Assembly: GCF_015841355.1 (NCBI RefSeq)
Contig: NZ_CP064908.1
Location: 1,364,001 to 1,428,000, forward strand
Source: Synechococcus sp. CBW1107
Lineage (GTDB): Bacteria; Cyanobacteriota; Cyanobacteriia; PCC-6307; Cyanobiaceae
Direction of reading: 5' to 3'
Length of the DNA: 64,000 nucleotides
Shown here: in pieces, positions 1-7,708 of the stretch
Layout of the letters: every line of letters starts with the position of its first letter
How positions within the stretch are numbered: position 1 is the first letter of the stretch
Notes under the pieces: model-generated
What the model was told of the DNA's origin: nothing
Databases searched by the model: none
The model's input: the letters and a program-made list of their open reading frames with translations, nothing else
Position numbers and translations under genes: made by a program

Positions 1-91
1 GGTCGCGGTGAACCAGGGCTTCGCTCCGGCGGATCAGGCCCTCGGTCCCGGGGATGAGGTGGCCTTCCTGCCCCCGATCAGTGGTGGCTGA
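1..91 (+). CDS. moaD: MoaD, molybdopterin synthase sulfur-carrier subunit (3' end only)
   Basis: Only the last 29 codons are in the window, read in the frame starting at base 2. The visible tail contains GDEVAFLPPISGG, the ubiquitin-like MoaD ending, and finishes in the di-glycine that is adenylated and thiocarboxylated to donate sulfur to precursor Z. moaE follows 17 bp later on the same strand, the usual partner order. The start lies upstream of the window. Confidence 0.9.
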   Translation, partial: VAVNQGFAPADQALGPGDEVAFLPPISGG

Positions 92-108
92 CCCCATGGG
101 CGACCCTG

Positions 109-573
109 ATGGCTGAGCCCCACCTCGAGCTCGTGCTGCAGCTCCATCCTGCCTGCTTCGATCCCCTGGCCGCCCTCACGGACTGGCACAGCAGCCTCAC
201 GGCCGGAGGCACCGAGCCGCCCGCTGCTGAGGCCCATTTCATCGGCCGGGTGCGCGGCCGCACGGCCGATGGCACACGGCTCGAGGCCCTGGAGCTGGAG
301 CACTACCCCGGCATGACCGAGGCCCAGATCCAGCGGCTCGCCGCCGCCATCGGCCACCGCCACGGGCTGCTGGCGGTGCGGGTCGACCACCGGGTGGGCC
401 GGGTGCTGCCGGGCGAGGCGATCGTGCTGGTGGCCGTGGCCGCCGATCGCCGCGGCCCGGCCCAGCGGGGCGGCCAGGACCTGCTCGAAGCCCTCAAGCA
501 CGACGCCCCCTTCTGGAAGCGGGAGTGGAGCGGTGGCGTGGGCCGCTGGGTGCAGGGCAACACGGCGTTCTGA
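109..573 (+). CDS. moaE: MoaE, molybdopterin synthase catalytic subunit
   Basis: Large subunit of molybdopterin synthase, which with thiocarboxylated MoaD converts cyclic pyranopterin monophosphate to molybdopterin. The 154-residue length fits the family. Visible family motifs are HFIGRVR (43-49), HYPGM (65-69) and the active-site stretch KHDAPFWKRE (130-139), whose two lysines (K130, K137) correspond to the catalytic lysines of E. coli MoaE. It lies just after moaD. No convincing ribosome-binding site precedes the ATG, which may be translated by coupling. It converges on moeA, with about 60 bp between the stops. Confidence 0.95.
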   Translation: MAEPHLELVLQLHPACFDPLAALTDWHSSLTAGGTEPPAAEAHFIGRVRGRTADGTRLEALELEHYPGMTEAQIQRLAAAIGHRHGLLAVRVDHRVGRVLPGEAIVLVAVAADRRGPAQRGGQDLLEALKHDAPFWKREWSGGVGRWVQGNTAF

Positions 574-635
574 ACGCATCGCCTGTGACGGCCTTCTGAG
601 CCCGCCGCAGCCAGGGGATCCTGAGACCACCGTCG

Positions 636-1889
636 TCAGAAGATCGGCAGGCGCAGCAGCTGCGCCCACAGCTCCGTGCCGGCCGAAAGGGAGCCCAGAT
701 CCGCCGGGATCTCCAGCAGCAGGTCGGCCCCCTGCAGCGAACCGATGCGTGAAGAGGCCTGGCTGCCCTCCACCACCGCCAGCAGCTCCCCCTCGGGCCC
801 CACCCGCAGACAGGCCCGGGCCAGCTCGGGCCGGCCGGCACCGCGCTTCAGCCCGGAAGCCAGGCGCACCTTCAGGCGCGGCAGCGGCTCCACCGGCGCG
901 CCCTCCAGCCGCTGCAGCGCCGGCACCAGCAGCTGCAGCGCCGTGATCGCCGCCGCCACCGGATTGCCCGGCAATCCAAAAAAGGGTGTGCCCAGCAGGT
1001 CGCCGAAGGCGAAGGGCCGGCCGGGCTTGAGGAACAGCTTCCAGAAGGCCACCGATCCCAACTCCGCCAGCAGTGGCCTGATCCAGTCGCTGTCGCCTGC
1101 CGACACACCGCCGGTGCTCACCACCACATCGCAGCCGGCGGCCAGTCCCAGCAGAGCCCCGCGCAGGGCGGCGGGCTGATCGGCCACCACCCGCCGCTCG
1201 GCCACCACCACCCCCAGCCGCGCCAGCAGCGCCACCAGCAAGGTGCCGTTGCTCTCCCAGATCTGCCCTGGCCCGCGGGCACTGCCCGCGGGCACCAGTT
1301 CATCGCCGCTGATCAGCAGCCCCAGCCGAGGCCGCGGCCGCAACGCCAGCTCCGCCACGCCGCAGCTGGCCAGCCGGCCGAGGTCGGCGGGGCCCAGCCG
1401 CACACCAGCGCTTAGCAGCTCCTGGCCGGCGGCGGCCTCCTCATCGGCGGCGCGGATCCAGGGGTTCTCCCCGGCCGCGCGGATCAGGCGCAGGCGCCCC
1501 CCGTCGGCCTCCACCAGCTCCTGGGGCAGCACACGGGTGGCCCCCTTCGGCAGCGGCGCCCCGGTGAGGATGCGGATCGCCTCGCCCTCCGCCAGGGGAC
1601 TGGGGTAAGGAGCGCCGGGGGCCGAGCGGCCCAGCAGGGGCCATGAGTGTCCCACCTGCGGGACACTCGGATCCGCCAGGGCGTAGCCGTCCATGATCGA
1701 GGCCCGGAAGCCCGGCACCGCCTCACGGGCGATCACCGGTTCGGCACACACCCGCCCCAGGGCCTGCTCCAGCGGCAGGGTCTCGCTGCCGGCCAGGGGC
1801 GTGAGGGCCGCGAGCACCTGGCGGCGGGCCTCCTCAAGGGGCAGGCCTTCGCGGGGGTAGGGCTCTGGCGAGGCGGTGCTGCTGCTCAT
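636..1889 (-). CDS. moeA: MoeA, molybdopterin molybdenumtransferase
   Basis: Inserts molybdenum into adenylated molybdopterin in the last step of cofactor assembly. The 417-residue length is normal for MoeA. Motifs in order: SIMDGYA (64-70, usually SAMDGYA), TGAPLP (109-114), SGDEL (194-198), GGVSAGDSD (260-268) and GLPGNP (305-310). These cover the conserved acidic residues of the active site. It starts 13 bp after the stop of moaC on the same strand, so the two are probably cotranscribed. The MogA-like adenylyltransferase that would precede it in the pathway is not in the window. Confidence 0.96.
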   Translation of the reverse strand: MSSSTASPEPYPREGLPLEEARRQVLAALTPLAGSETLPLEQALGRVCAEPVIAREAVPGFRASIMDGYALADPSVPQVGHSWPLLGRSAPGAPYPSPLAEGEAIRILTGAPLPKGATRVLPQELVEADGGRLRLIRAAGENPWIRAADEEAAAGQELLSAGVRLGPADLGRLASCGVAELALRPRPRLGLLISGDELVPAGSARGPGQIWESNGTLLVALLARLGVVVAERRVVADQPAALRGALLGLAAGCDVVVSTGGVSAGDSDWIRPLLAELGSVAFWKLFLKPGRPFAFGDLLGTPFFGLPGNPVAAAITALQLLVPALQRLEGAPVEPLPRLKVRLASGLKRGAGRPELARACLRVGPEGELLAVVEGSQASSRIGSLQGADLLLEIPADLGSLSAGTELWAQLLRLPIF

Positions 1890-1902
1890 CGGGGCTCCCG
1901 GC

Positions 1903-2418
1903 TCAGGAGGGCGCGGCGCCCGGATGCTGCCAGACGCCGTGACGTCCCCCCGTCTTGCTCAGCAGCCGCACCGGGCCGATGGTCATGGCCGGATCCGCGG
2001 ATTTCACCATGTCGTAGAGGGTGAGCAGGCCCACCTGGACGGCGGTGAGCGCCTCCATCTCCACTCCCGTGGGCCCGGTGGTGCGGGCGGCGGCCTCGAC
2101 GCGCAGACCACGGCCATCGGCGCTGGGCTCGATGCGCACCTCCAGGCCCGTGAGGCCGATGGGGTGGCAGAGGGGGATCAGCTCCCAGGTGCGCTTGGCG
2201 CCCTGGATCGCCCCCACCCGTGCCACCGCCAGCACATCCCCCTTGGGGGCCCGGCCTTCGAGCACCAGCGCCAGCACCTGCGGATCCATGGTGATGAACC
2301 CCTCGGCCACGGCGCGGCGGTCGCTGGCGGGGCGGTCGCCCACCTCCACCATGTGCACCTCACCGCTGGCGTTGAGGTGGCTGAGCCGGCCCGGGACGGA
2401 TTCCATGCCGGCGATCAT
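1903..2418 (-). CDS. moaC: MoaC, cyclic pyranopterin monophosphate synthase
   Basis: Acts with the radical SAM enzyme MoaA on GTP to give cyclic pyranopterin monophosphate. It carries LIPLCHP (80-86), [11 protein letters not shown] (117-127), LYDMVKSAD (134-142) and LLSKTGG (152-158), including the catalytic aspartate and lysine positions known from E. coli MoaC. The protein is 171 residues from the first ATG; a second Met at residue 5 would fit the usual N-terminus slightly better. It follows the DM13 gene by 12 bp and precedes moeA by 13 bp, so the three could share a transcript. moaA is not in the window. Confidence 0.95.
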   Translation of the reverse strand: MIAGMESVPGRLSHLNASGEVHMVEVGDRPASDRRAVAEGFITMDPQVLALVLEGRAPKGDVLAVARVGAIQGAKRTWELIPLCHPIGLTGLEVRIEPSADGRGLRVEAAARTTGPTGVEMEALTAVQVGLLTLYDMVKSADPAMTIGPVRLLSKTGGRHGVWQHPGAAPS

Positions 2419-2430
2419 GGCGCTTCAGGC

Positions 2431-2922
2431 TCACTTCTTCATCATCGAATCCTTCTGCATCGCGTCGTTGACCCGGGATCCTTGCTTCAGGGGCGCCCAG
2501 GCCATGGTCGCGTTGAACTTCTGGCACCAGATCAGCACCGACTTCTGCTGGCTCAGATTGATCGAGGCGGGAATCACATAGCTCTGGGCTCCCTTGCTCG
2601 AGCGCAGGGGGGCCAGCACGGTGTAGCTGCCGGCCTTGAGTTCGTACTTGGGAGGCTTGCTCATGGCCAGGGGGGTGGCCGATGGGCTGAAGGCCACCTT
2701 CAGATCGGGGGCGCTGTCGTTGGTCCTGAAATCACTGCTGAGCACGAGCACCTGCCGGCCCGCCTCCTTCTTGATCATGAAGCTGCCACTCACCGGGGCT
2801 TCGGCCTTCTGGAACGTGCCGCCGAGGGCTCCCATCTCGGCGGCCTGGACCGCCAGCATGGTGGAGGCGCCCAGGGCCAGGGCGGCCACGCCGCGGGCAA
2901 AGGTGGACTTGGGGAACAACAT
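2431..2922 (-). CDS. Exported DM13-domain protein
   Basis: A 163-residue protein with an N-terminal signal peptide (about residues 1-27, ending near VQAAE) followed by a DM13 domain. The DM13 pattern is visible as a glycine-rich start (SGSF), a VLVLSSDF strand, DLKVAFSP, and the ending VLIWCQKFNATMAWAPL, which holds the single conserved cysteine. DM13 domains have been proposed to take part in electron transfer outside the cytoplasm, but biochemical evidence is thin. It is divergent from the ECF sigma/anti-sigma pair across a short gap, a setting that suggests it is a target of, or an input to, that regulator. It is also close upstream of moaC. Precise role unknown. Confidence 0.8.
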   Translation of the reverse strand: MLFPKSTFARGVAALALGASTMLAVQAAEMGALGGTFQKAEAPVSGSFMIKKEAGRQVLVLSSDFRTNDSAPDLKVAFSPSATPLAMSKPPKYELKAGSYTVLAPLRSSKGAQSYVIPASINLSQQKSVLIWCQKFNATMAWAPLKQGSRVNDAMQKDSMMKK

Positions 2923-3114
2923 GACGGTCTGGTGGGGGTGTGAGGACGGTGCCAGCCGACGTCCCAGCGGAAACCGTGCGGCACCCCTCCACTACCGGCG
3001 GGGCCAGCGAACGGATTGCCCATCCCGCCCCGCGATGACCAGGGCCCCTCTCAATCCGATCAGGCCTCTCGGCGGTACACCGCGTGTTCCAGCCTGTTCG
3101 GCTCTCCGTTGCGC

Positions 3115-3690
3115 GTGACCACCCCCGAGCCCGACGCCGCCGCACACCCCCAGGGACGTCTCCAGGACCACCGCCCGGCGGGCTACCCCGACCTGGCCGG
3201 CCTGTACGACGCCTGCGGCGCGCCGGTGTTCCGCCTGGCCCTGCGGCTCAGTCCGTCGCGTCAGGAGGCGGAGGACCTCTGCCATGACGTCTTCCTGCGC
3301 TACTGGCAGCAGGGCCGCTATGAGCCGAAGCGCGGACCCGTGCTGGCCTACCTGCTGATGATGACCCGCTCGATGGCGTTCAATCGCATCGAGCAGCGCC
3401 GCAACCGCTGGCAGCTGGTGCAACGCTGGTCGCACCAGCTGTTTCCCTCGGCCGTGCGCAGCCCCCAGGAAGCCGCCGAGGCCGATGACCTCTCCCAGCG
3501 GGTGCGCCTGGCCCTCGAGTCGATCCCCGCCAACCAGCGCCAGGTGCTGGAGATGGCCTACTACGAGGGCCTGAGCCAGTCGGCCATCGCCGAGCGGCTG
3601 CAACTGCCCCTCGGCACGGTGAAGACCCGCTCCCGCCAGGGTCTGATTCGCCTGCGCGACCAGCTGATCGACGACCGCCCGCAACCATGA
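3115..3690 (+). CDS. ECF-type RNA polymerase sigma factor
   Basis: A 191-residue sigma factor from the GTG at 3115; an in-frame upstream start at 3016 would add 33 residues with no sigma character. Region 2 spans about 30-97 (RLSPSRQEAEDLCHDVFLRYW) and region 4 about 128-180 (LESIPANQRQVLEMAYYEG and LPLGTVKTRSRQGL, a helix-turn-helix). Regions 1 and 3 are absent, as in extracytoplasmic-function sigma factors. Its stop overlaps the next start as ATGA, and the next gene is an RskA-like membrane anti-sigma, so the pair should respond to an envelope or periplasmic signal. The arsenosugar genes follow without a break. Confidence 0.92.
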   Translation: MTTPEPDAAAHPQGRLQDHRPAGYPDLAGLYDACGAPVFRLALRLSPSRQEAEDLCHDVFLRYWQQGRYEPKRGPVLAYLLMMTRSMAFNRIEQRRNRWQLVQRWSHQLFPSAVRSPQEAAEADDLSQRVRLALESIPANQRQVLEMAYYEGLSQSAIAERLQLPLGTVKTRSRQGLIRLRDQLIDDRPQP

Positions 3691-4412
3691 GCCGCCACGA
3701 CACCCATCCCCACGGAACCGGACCCGAAGCGGAAGCCGATCTCGACCTGCTGCTGGCGGGCCATGCTCTCGGTGACCTCGACGAGCCGGAGCGCCAGCAG
3801 CTGGCGGCGCTGCTGCAGCAGCAGCCCGAGCTGCGCCAGCGTCTCGATGAGTTCAGCACCACCCTCGAGCTGCTGCCTCTGGCCCTGCCCGCCGCCGTCG
3901 GCCCGCCACAGCACCTGCGCCAGCGCCTGCTGGATCAGCGGGCGCCACAGCGTGGGGTCGGCCCCTGGCTGCTGCCGGCGCTGATGGGCCTGGGCCTGCT
4001 GGTGCTGGGCACCCAGTTGCACCAGACCCGGCAGCAACTGGCCCGGGTGCAGCAGCAGGCCGGCTCCAGCGGCACACTCACTTCGGCGAGCCGCGAGTTG
4101 CCGCTCCAGGCGATCGGGGGCGAGGGCGGCGCCAGCGGCATGGTGCTGGTCACCGGCAATCCCACCCACAACATGCTGATGCTGGATGGTCTGCCGCCGC
4201 CGCCACCCAACACCACCTACCGTCTCTGGGCCCGTGTGAACGGGCGCGAGGTGGGCTGCGTTCCCTTCGTGCCCGACGGCAAGGGTCATGTGGCCATGCC
4301 GATCCCCATCTACCCCACCAGCGCCGCCAGCAGCGTGAGCGTGAGCATCGAATCGCTGGGGGCCCTGGGGGCCCAGCCCGCCGGACGGCGCGTTCTCACC
4401 AGCACGATCTGA
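3687..4412 (+). CDS. RskA-like membrane anti-sigma factor
   Basis: A 241-residue protein with a cytoplasmic N-terminal part, LLLAGHALGDLDEPERQQL (21-39), that resembles the sigma-binding segment of RskA-type anti-sigmas. One membrane span follows at about 93-110 and then a coiled stretch. The exterior domain (about 135-238) has the RskA C-terminal pattern, including GMVLVTGNPTHNMLML and YRLWARVNGREVGCVPF. There is no zinc-binding HxxxCxxC motif. It overlaps the sigma gene by 4 bp, and its stop shares one base with the arsS start (TGATG). It probably sequesters the sigma factor and is released by a signal outside the membrane. Confidence 0.88.
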   Translation: MSRHDTHPHGTGPEAEADLDLLLAGHALGDLDEPERQQLAALLQQQPELRQRLDEFSTTLELLPLALPAAVGPPQHLRQRLLDQRAPQRGVGPWLLPALMGLGLLVLGTQLHQTRQQLARVQQQAGSSGTLTSASRELPLQAIGGEGGASGMVLVTGNPTHNMLMLDGLPPPPPNTTYRLWARVNGREVGCVPFVPDGKGHVAMPIPIYPTSAASSVSVSIESLGALGAQPAGRRVLTSTI

Positions 4413-5461
4413 TGACCACCGAGACGTGGATCACCCCGAGGCCGACCGACCTGACGCCCTCCTCTCTGCGCACCACCGACGGCGGCCCGCCGGATCCGGC
4501 CATGGCCTTTCCGCCCCTGCGCCGCGGCCGCCTGGAGACCCTGCAGGTGAACCTCACCTACCGCTGCAATCAGACCTGCGTGCACTGCCACGTGAACGCC
4601 GGCCCGACCCGCAGCGAAAGCATGGCGGCCGCCACCGTGGCCCTGATCCCCGAGGTGCTGGCCGCCCGGGGTCTGCGTTGCCTCGACCTCACCGGTGGGG
4701 CACCGGAGCTGCACCCTCAGTTCCGGGAACTGGTGCGCCAGGCCCGCGCCCTGGGCGTGGACGTGATCGATCGCTGCAACCTCACGATCCTGCAGGAGCC
4801 GGGCCAGGAGGATCTGGCCGTCTTTCTCGCCGAACAGGGAGTCACCGTGGTGGCCTCGCTGCCCTGCTACCTCCAGGACAACGTGGAGCGCCAGCGGGGC
4901 TCCGGGGTGTTCCAGCGCAGCATCAGCGGCCTGCGCCAGCTCAACGCCCTCGGCTACGGCCAGCCCGGGTCGGGCCTGGAGCTGAACCTGGTGTACAACC
5001 CCCAGGGCGCGGCGCTGCCGCCGGAGCAGGGACCGCTGGAGGCCGACTACCGGAGGGTGCTGGCGGCCGATCACGGCGTGGTGTTCAACCGGCTCTATGC
5101 CCTGGCCAACATGCCGGTCCAGCGCTTCGCGGCGGTGCTGAGGGCCCAGGGGGAGCTGGAGGGCTACCTGGCGTTGCTGCGCCGCAGCCACCGCGACGAC
5201 AACCTGACCCAGGTCATGTGCCGCCAGCTGATCAGCGTCGACTGGCAGGGCTCCCTCTACGACTGCGATTTCAACCAGCAGCTGGGGCTGGCCGCCGCTG
5301 GCGACCCTGCAGCCGTCGCTGAAGCCGGCGGTCGCCGGCGCTCCCACCTGCGCGATCTGCTGCGGCGCGACCCCGCCGGTGACCCGATCCAGGTGGGTGG
5401 GCACTGCTTCGGCTGCACCGCCGGCAGCGGCTCCAGCTGCGGCGGGGCCCTGGCCGCATGA
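4412..5461 (+). CDS. arsS: ArsS, radical SAM enzyme of arsenosugar biosynthesis
   Basis: A 349-residue radical SAM protein. The cluster motif is C52-x3-C56-x2-C59 in TYRCNQTCVHCH. A second set of cysteines near the C-terminus (C332, C335, C343 in HCFGCTAGSGSSC) and C-D-F in LYDCDFNQQ are typical of the ArsS family (older name: DUF3641). ArsS acts on dimethylated arsenic from ArsM and makes the 5'-deoxyadenosyl-arsenical precursor of arsenosugars. The pairing with arsM two genes on supports the assignment over other members of this radical SAM group. Its start overlaps the anti-sigma stop, and its own stop overlaps the next start as ATGA, so translation is probably coupled. Confidence 0.9.
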   Translation: MTTETWITPRPTDLTPSSLRTTDGGPPDPAMAFPPLRRGRLETLQVNLTYRCNQTCVHCHVNAGPTRSESMAAATVALIPEVLAARGLRCLDLTGGAPELHPQFRELVRQARALGVDVIDRCNLTILQEPGQEDLAVFLAEQGVTVVASLPCYLQDNVERQRGSGVFQRSISGLRQLNALGYGQPGSGLELNLVYNPQGAALPPEQGPLEADYRRVLAADHGVVFNRLYALANMPVQRFAAVLRAQGELEGYLALLRRSHRDDNLTQVMCRQLISVDWQGSLYDCDFNQQLGLAAAGDPAAVAEAGGRRRSHLRDLLRRDPAGDPIQVGGHCFGCTAGSGSSCGGALAA

Positions 5462-7665
5462 GCGGGGATTCAGAGGCGCGCGGTCCGCTCGGCGCCAGCC
5501 GCGGGCGCCTGCTGCTTCTCCTGGCGGTGACGGCCCTGGTGACCCTGTTCTTCGTGCTGGATCTGCCCGATCGGCTCAGTCTCGAGAGCCTGCGCCACGC
5601 CCACGGCAGCCTGCTGGCCTGGCGCGAGCGGGCCCCCGTCACCGTGGCGGGTCTGTACGCCCTCGTCTATGTGCTGATCACGGGGCTCTCCCTGCCCGGG
5701 GCGGCGGTGATGACCCTGGCCGGCGGGGCGATCTTCGGGCTGGGACTCGGCACCCTGCTGGTGTCGTTCGCCTCCAGCGCCGGCGCCACCTTCGCCTTCC
5801 TGCTGGCGCGCACCCTGCTGCGGGAGCCGATGCTGAAGCGCTTCGGCCCCCGCCTGGCCCCGATCGAAGCTGGGCTGCGCCGCGATGGAGTGCTCTACCT
5901 CCTCAGCCTGCGGCTGGTGCCGGTGTTTCCCTTCTTCCTGGTGAACGTGGTGATGGGGCTGACCCCGATCCCCACCCTTTCCTTTTATGTCACCAGCCAG
6001 ATCGGCATGCTGCCCGGCACCCTCGTGTATGTGAACGCCGGCACGCAGCTGGCCCAGCTGCGCAGCCTCGACGGCATCCTCACGCCGCCGCTGCTGCTGT
6101 CGCTGGCGCTGCTGGGGGCCTTCCCCTGGATCGCACGGCTGGCCCTGGAGCGCTGGAAGCTCTGGCGGCTCTACCGCCCCTGGACGAAGCCGGCCCGCTT
6201 CGATCGCAACCTGATCGTGATCGGTGCCGGTGCAGCGGGCCTGGTCACGGCCTACATCGCCGCCGCCGTGAAGGCGAAGGTGACCCTGATCGAAGCCGAG
6301 CGCATGGGCGGCGACTGCCTCAACACCGGCTGCGTCCCCAGCAAGGCCCTGATCGCCACGGCCCGGGCGGCGGCGCGCCTGCGCCAGGCCGATCGCTACG
6401 GCCTCGAACCCCACGAGCCCGTCGTGTCGCTGCCGCAGGTGCTGGAGCGGGTGTTCGCCAAGGTGGCGGCGGTGGCCCCCCATGACAGCGTCGAGCGCTA
6501 CGAGGGATTGGGGGTGGAGGTGCTGCGCGGCCATGGCCGCCTGATCGATCCCTGGACGGTGGCGATCAGCGGAGGCGATGGCCGGGAGCAACGGCTCACG
6601 GCGCCGGCGATCGTGCTGGCCACGGGAGCCAGCCCGGCGCTGCCGGATCTGCCAGGGGCCGAGACGGTCGGTCTGCTCACCAGTGAAACGGTCTGGCAGG
6701 CCCTGAGGGATTGCCCCCTGGCCTCACCGCGGATCGTGGTGATGGGGGGTGGTCCGATCGGTTGTGAACTCTCCCAGGCTCTGGCCCGTCTGGGCGCACG
6801 GGTCACCCTGCTGCAGCGGGGCCCGCAGCTGCTCAGCCGCGAGGACCCCGACGCGGCCGCCCTGGTGCGCCAGGCCCTCGAGGCCGACGGCGTGCGGGTG
6901 CTCACCCAGTGCACGGTGCAGGGCTTCGAGCCCCGCCTGGCGGCGAAGGCGGTGCTGATCACCACCGGCGGCCCCGAGGCCTCCGAGCCCTCGGAGCTGC
7001 TCTGTGATCAGGTGCTCTGCGCCATCGGCCGCCGGGCACGCCTGGAGGGCTACGGCCTCGAGGAGCTGGGGATCCCCACGGGCCGCACCATCGACACCAA
7101 CGCCTCCCTTCAGACGCTGTTTCCCAACATCTATGCCGCCGGTGATGTGGCCGGCCCCTGGCAGTTCACCCACACCGCCGCCCACCAGGCCTGGTACGCC
7201 GCCGTGAACGCCCTGTTCGGCCCCTTCCGCCGTTTCCGCGTCGACGGGCGGGTGATTCCCCGCACCACCTTCACCGATCCGGAGGTGGCGGGGGTGGGTC
7301 TGAGCGAACGGGAGGCCGCCCGCCAGGGGGTGGCGGTGGAGGTGACCCGCTTCCCCCTGCATGAGCTCGATCGGGCGATCGTGGAGAGCGCCGAAACCGG
7401 CTACGTGAAGGTGCTCACGCCTCCAGGCAGCGACCGCCTGCTGGGGGTGTGCATCGTGGGTGAGCAGGCCGGTGAACTGCTCGCCGAGTTCGTGCTGGCC
7501 ATGCGCTGGCGCCTGGGACTCGGCAAGATCCTCTCCACCATCCACGCCTACCCCACCCTCTCGGAAGCCAACAAATACGCCGCCGGGGCCTGGAAACGGG
7601 CCCACGCCCCCCAGCGCGTCCTGGCGCTGCTGCAACGCTTCCACAGCTGGCGCCGGGGCCATTGA
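5458..7665 (+). CDS. TVP38/TMEM64 membrane domain fused to a MerA-like FAD disulfide reductase
   Basis: A 735-residue two-part protein. Residues 1 to about 235 form a TVP38/TMEM64 (VTT/DedA-like) membrane domain with roughly five hydrophobic segments and the signature RLVPVFPFFLVNVVMGL. From about residue 250 it is a pyridine nucleotide-disulfide oxidoreductase of the mercuric reductase/lipoamide dehydrogenase group. This part has the FAD motif VIGAGAAG, the redox pair C287/C292 in GGDCLNTGCVPSK, the NAD(P)H motif VMGGGPIGCE, YAAGDVAG, and the dimerisation domain ending in HAYPTLSEA. It lacks the C-terminal Cys-Cys pair of true MerA. Lying between arsS and arsM, it may supply reducing power or handle arsenic or thiol species at the membrane; that is inference. 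Such fusions exist in other cyanobacteria. Confidence 0.88.
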   Translation: MSGDSEARGPLGASRGRLLLLLAVTALVTLFFVLDLPDRLSLESLRHAHGSLLAWRERAPVTVAGLYALVYVLITGLSLPGAAVMTLAGGAIFGLGLGTLLVSFASSAGATFAFLLARTLLREPMLKRFGPRLAPIEAGLRRDGVLYLLSLRLVPVFPFFLVNVVMGLTPIPTLSFYVTSQIGMLPGTLVYVNAGTQLAQLRSLDGILTPPLLLSLALLGAFPWIARLALERWKLWRLYRPWTKPARFDRNLIVIGAGAAGLVTAYIAAAVKAKVTLIEAERMGGDCLNTGCVPSKALIATARAAARLRQADRYGLEPHEPVVSLPQVLERVFAKVAAVAPHDSVERYEGLGVEVLRGHGRLIDPWTVAISGGDGREQRLTAPAIVLATGASPALPDLPGAETVGLLTSETVWQALRDCPLASPRIVVMGGGPIGCELSQALARLGARVTLLQRGPQLLSREDPDAAALVRQALEADGVRVLTQCTVQGFEPRLAAKAVLITTGGPEASEPSELLCDQVLCAIGRRARLEGYGLEELGIPTGRTIDTNASLQTLFPNIYAAGDVAGPWQFTHTAAHQAWYAAVNALFGPFRRFRVDGRVIPRTTFTDPEVAGVGLSEREAARQGVAVEVTRFPLHELDRAIVESAETGYVKVLTPPGSDRLLGVCIVGEQAGELLAEFVLAMRWRLGLGKILSTIHAYPTLSEANKYAAGAWKRAHAPQRVLALLQRFHSWRRGH

Positions 7666-7708
7666 CCCCAGCATCGACCCCCTCCGCCGCGTCCACTCCC
7701 GTATCGAG

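Noticed and set aside
3016-3114. Upstream ATG extension of the ECF sigma gene
   Set aside because: Adds 33 residues unlike sigma region 2 and lies in the probable shared promoter with the DM13 gene.
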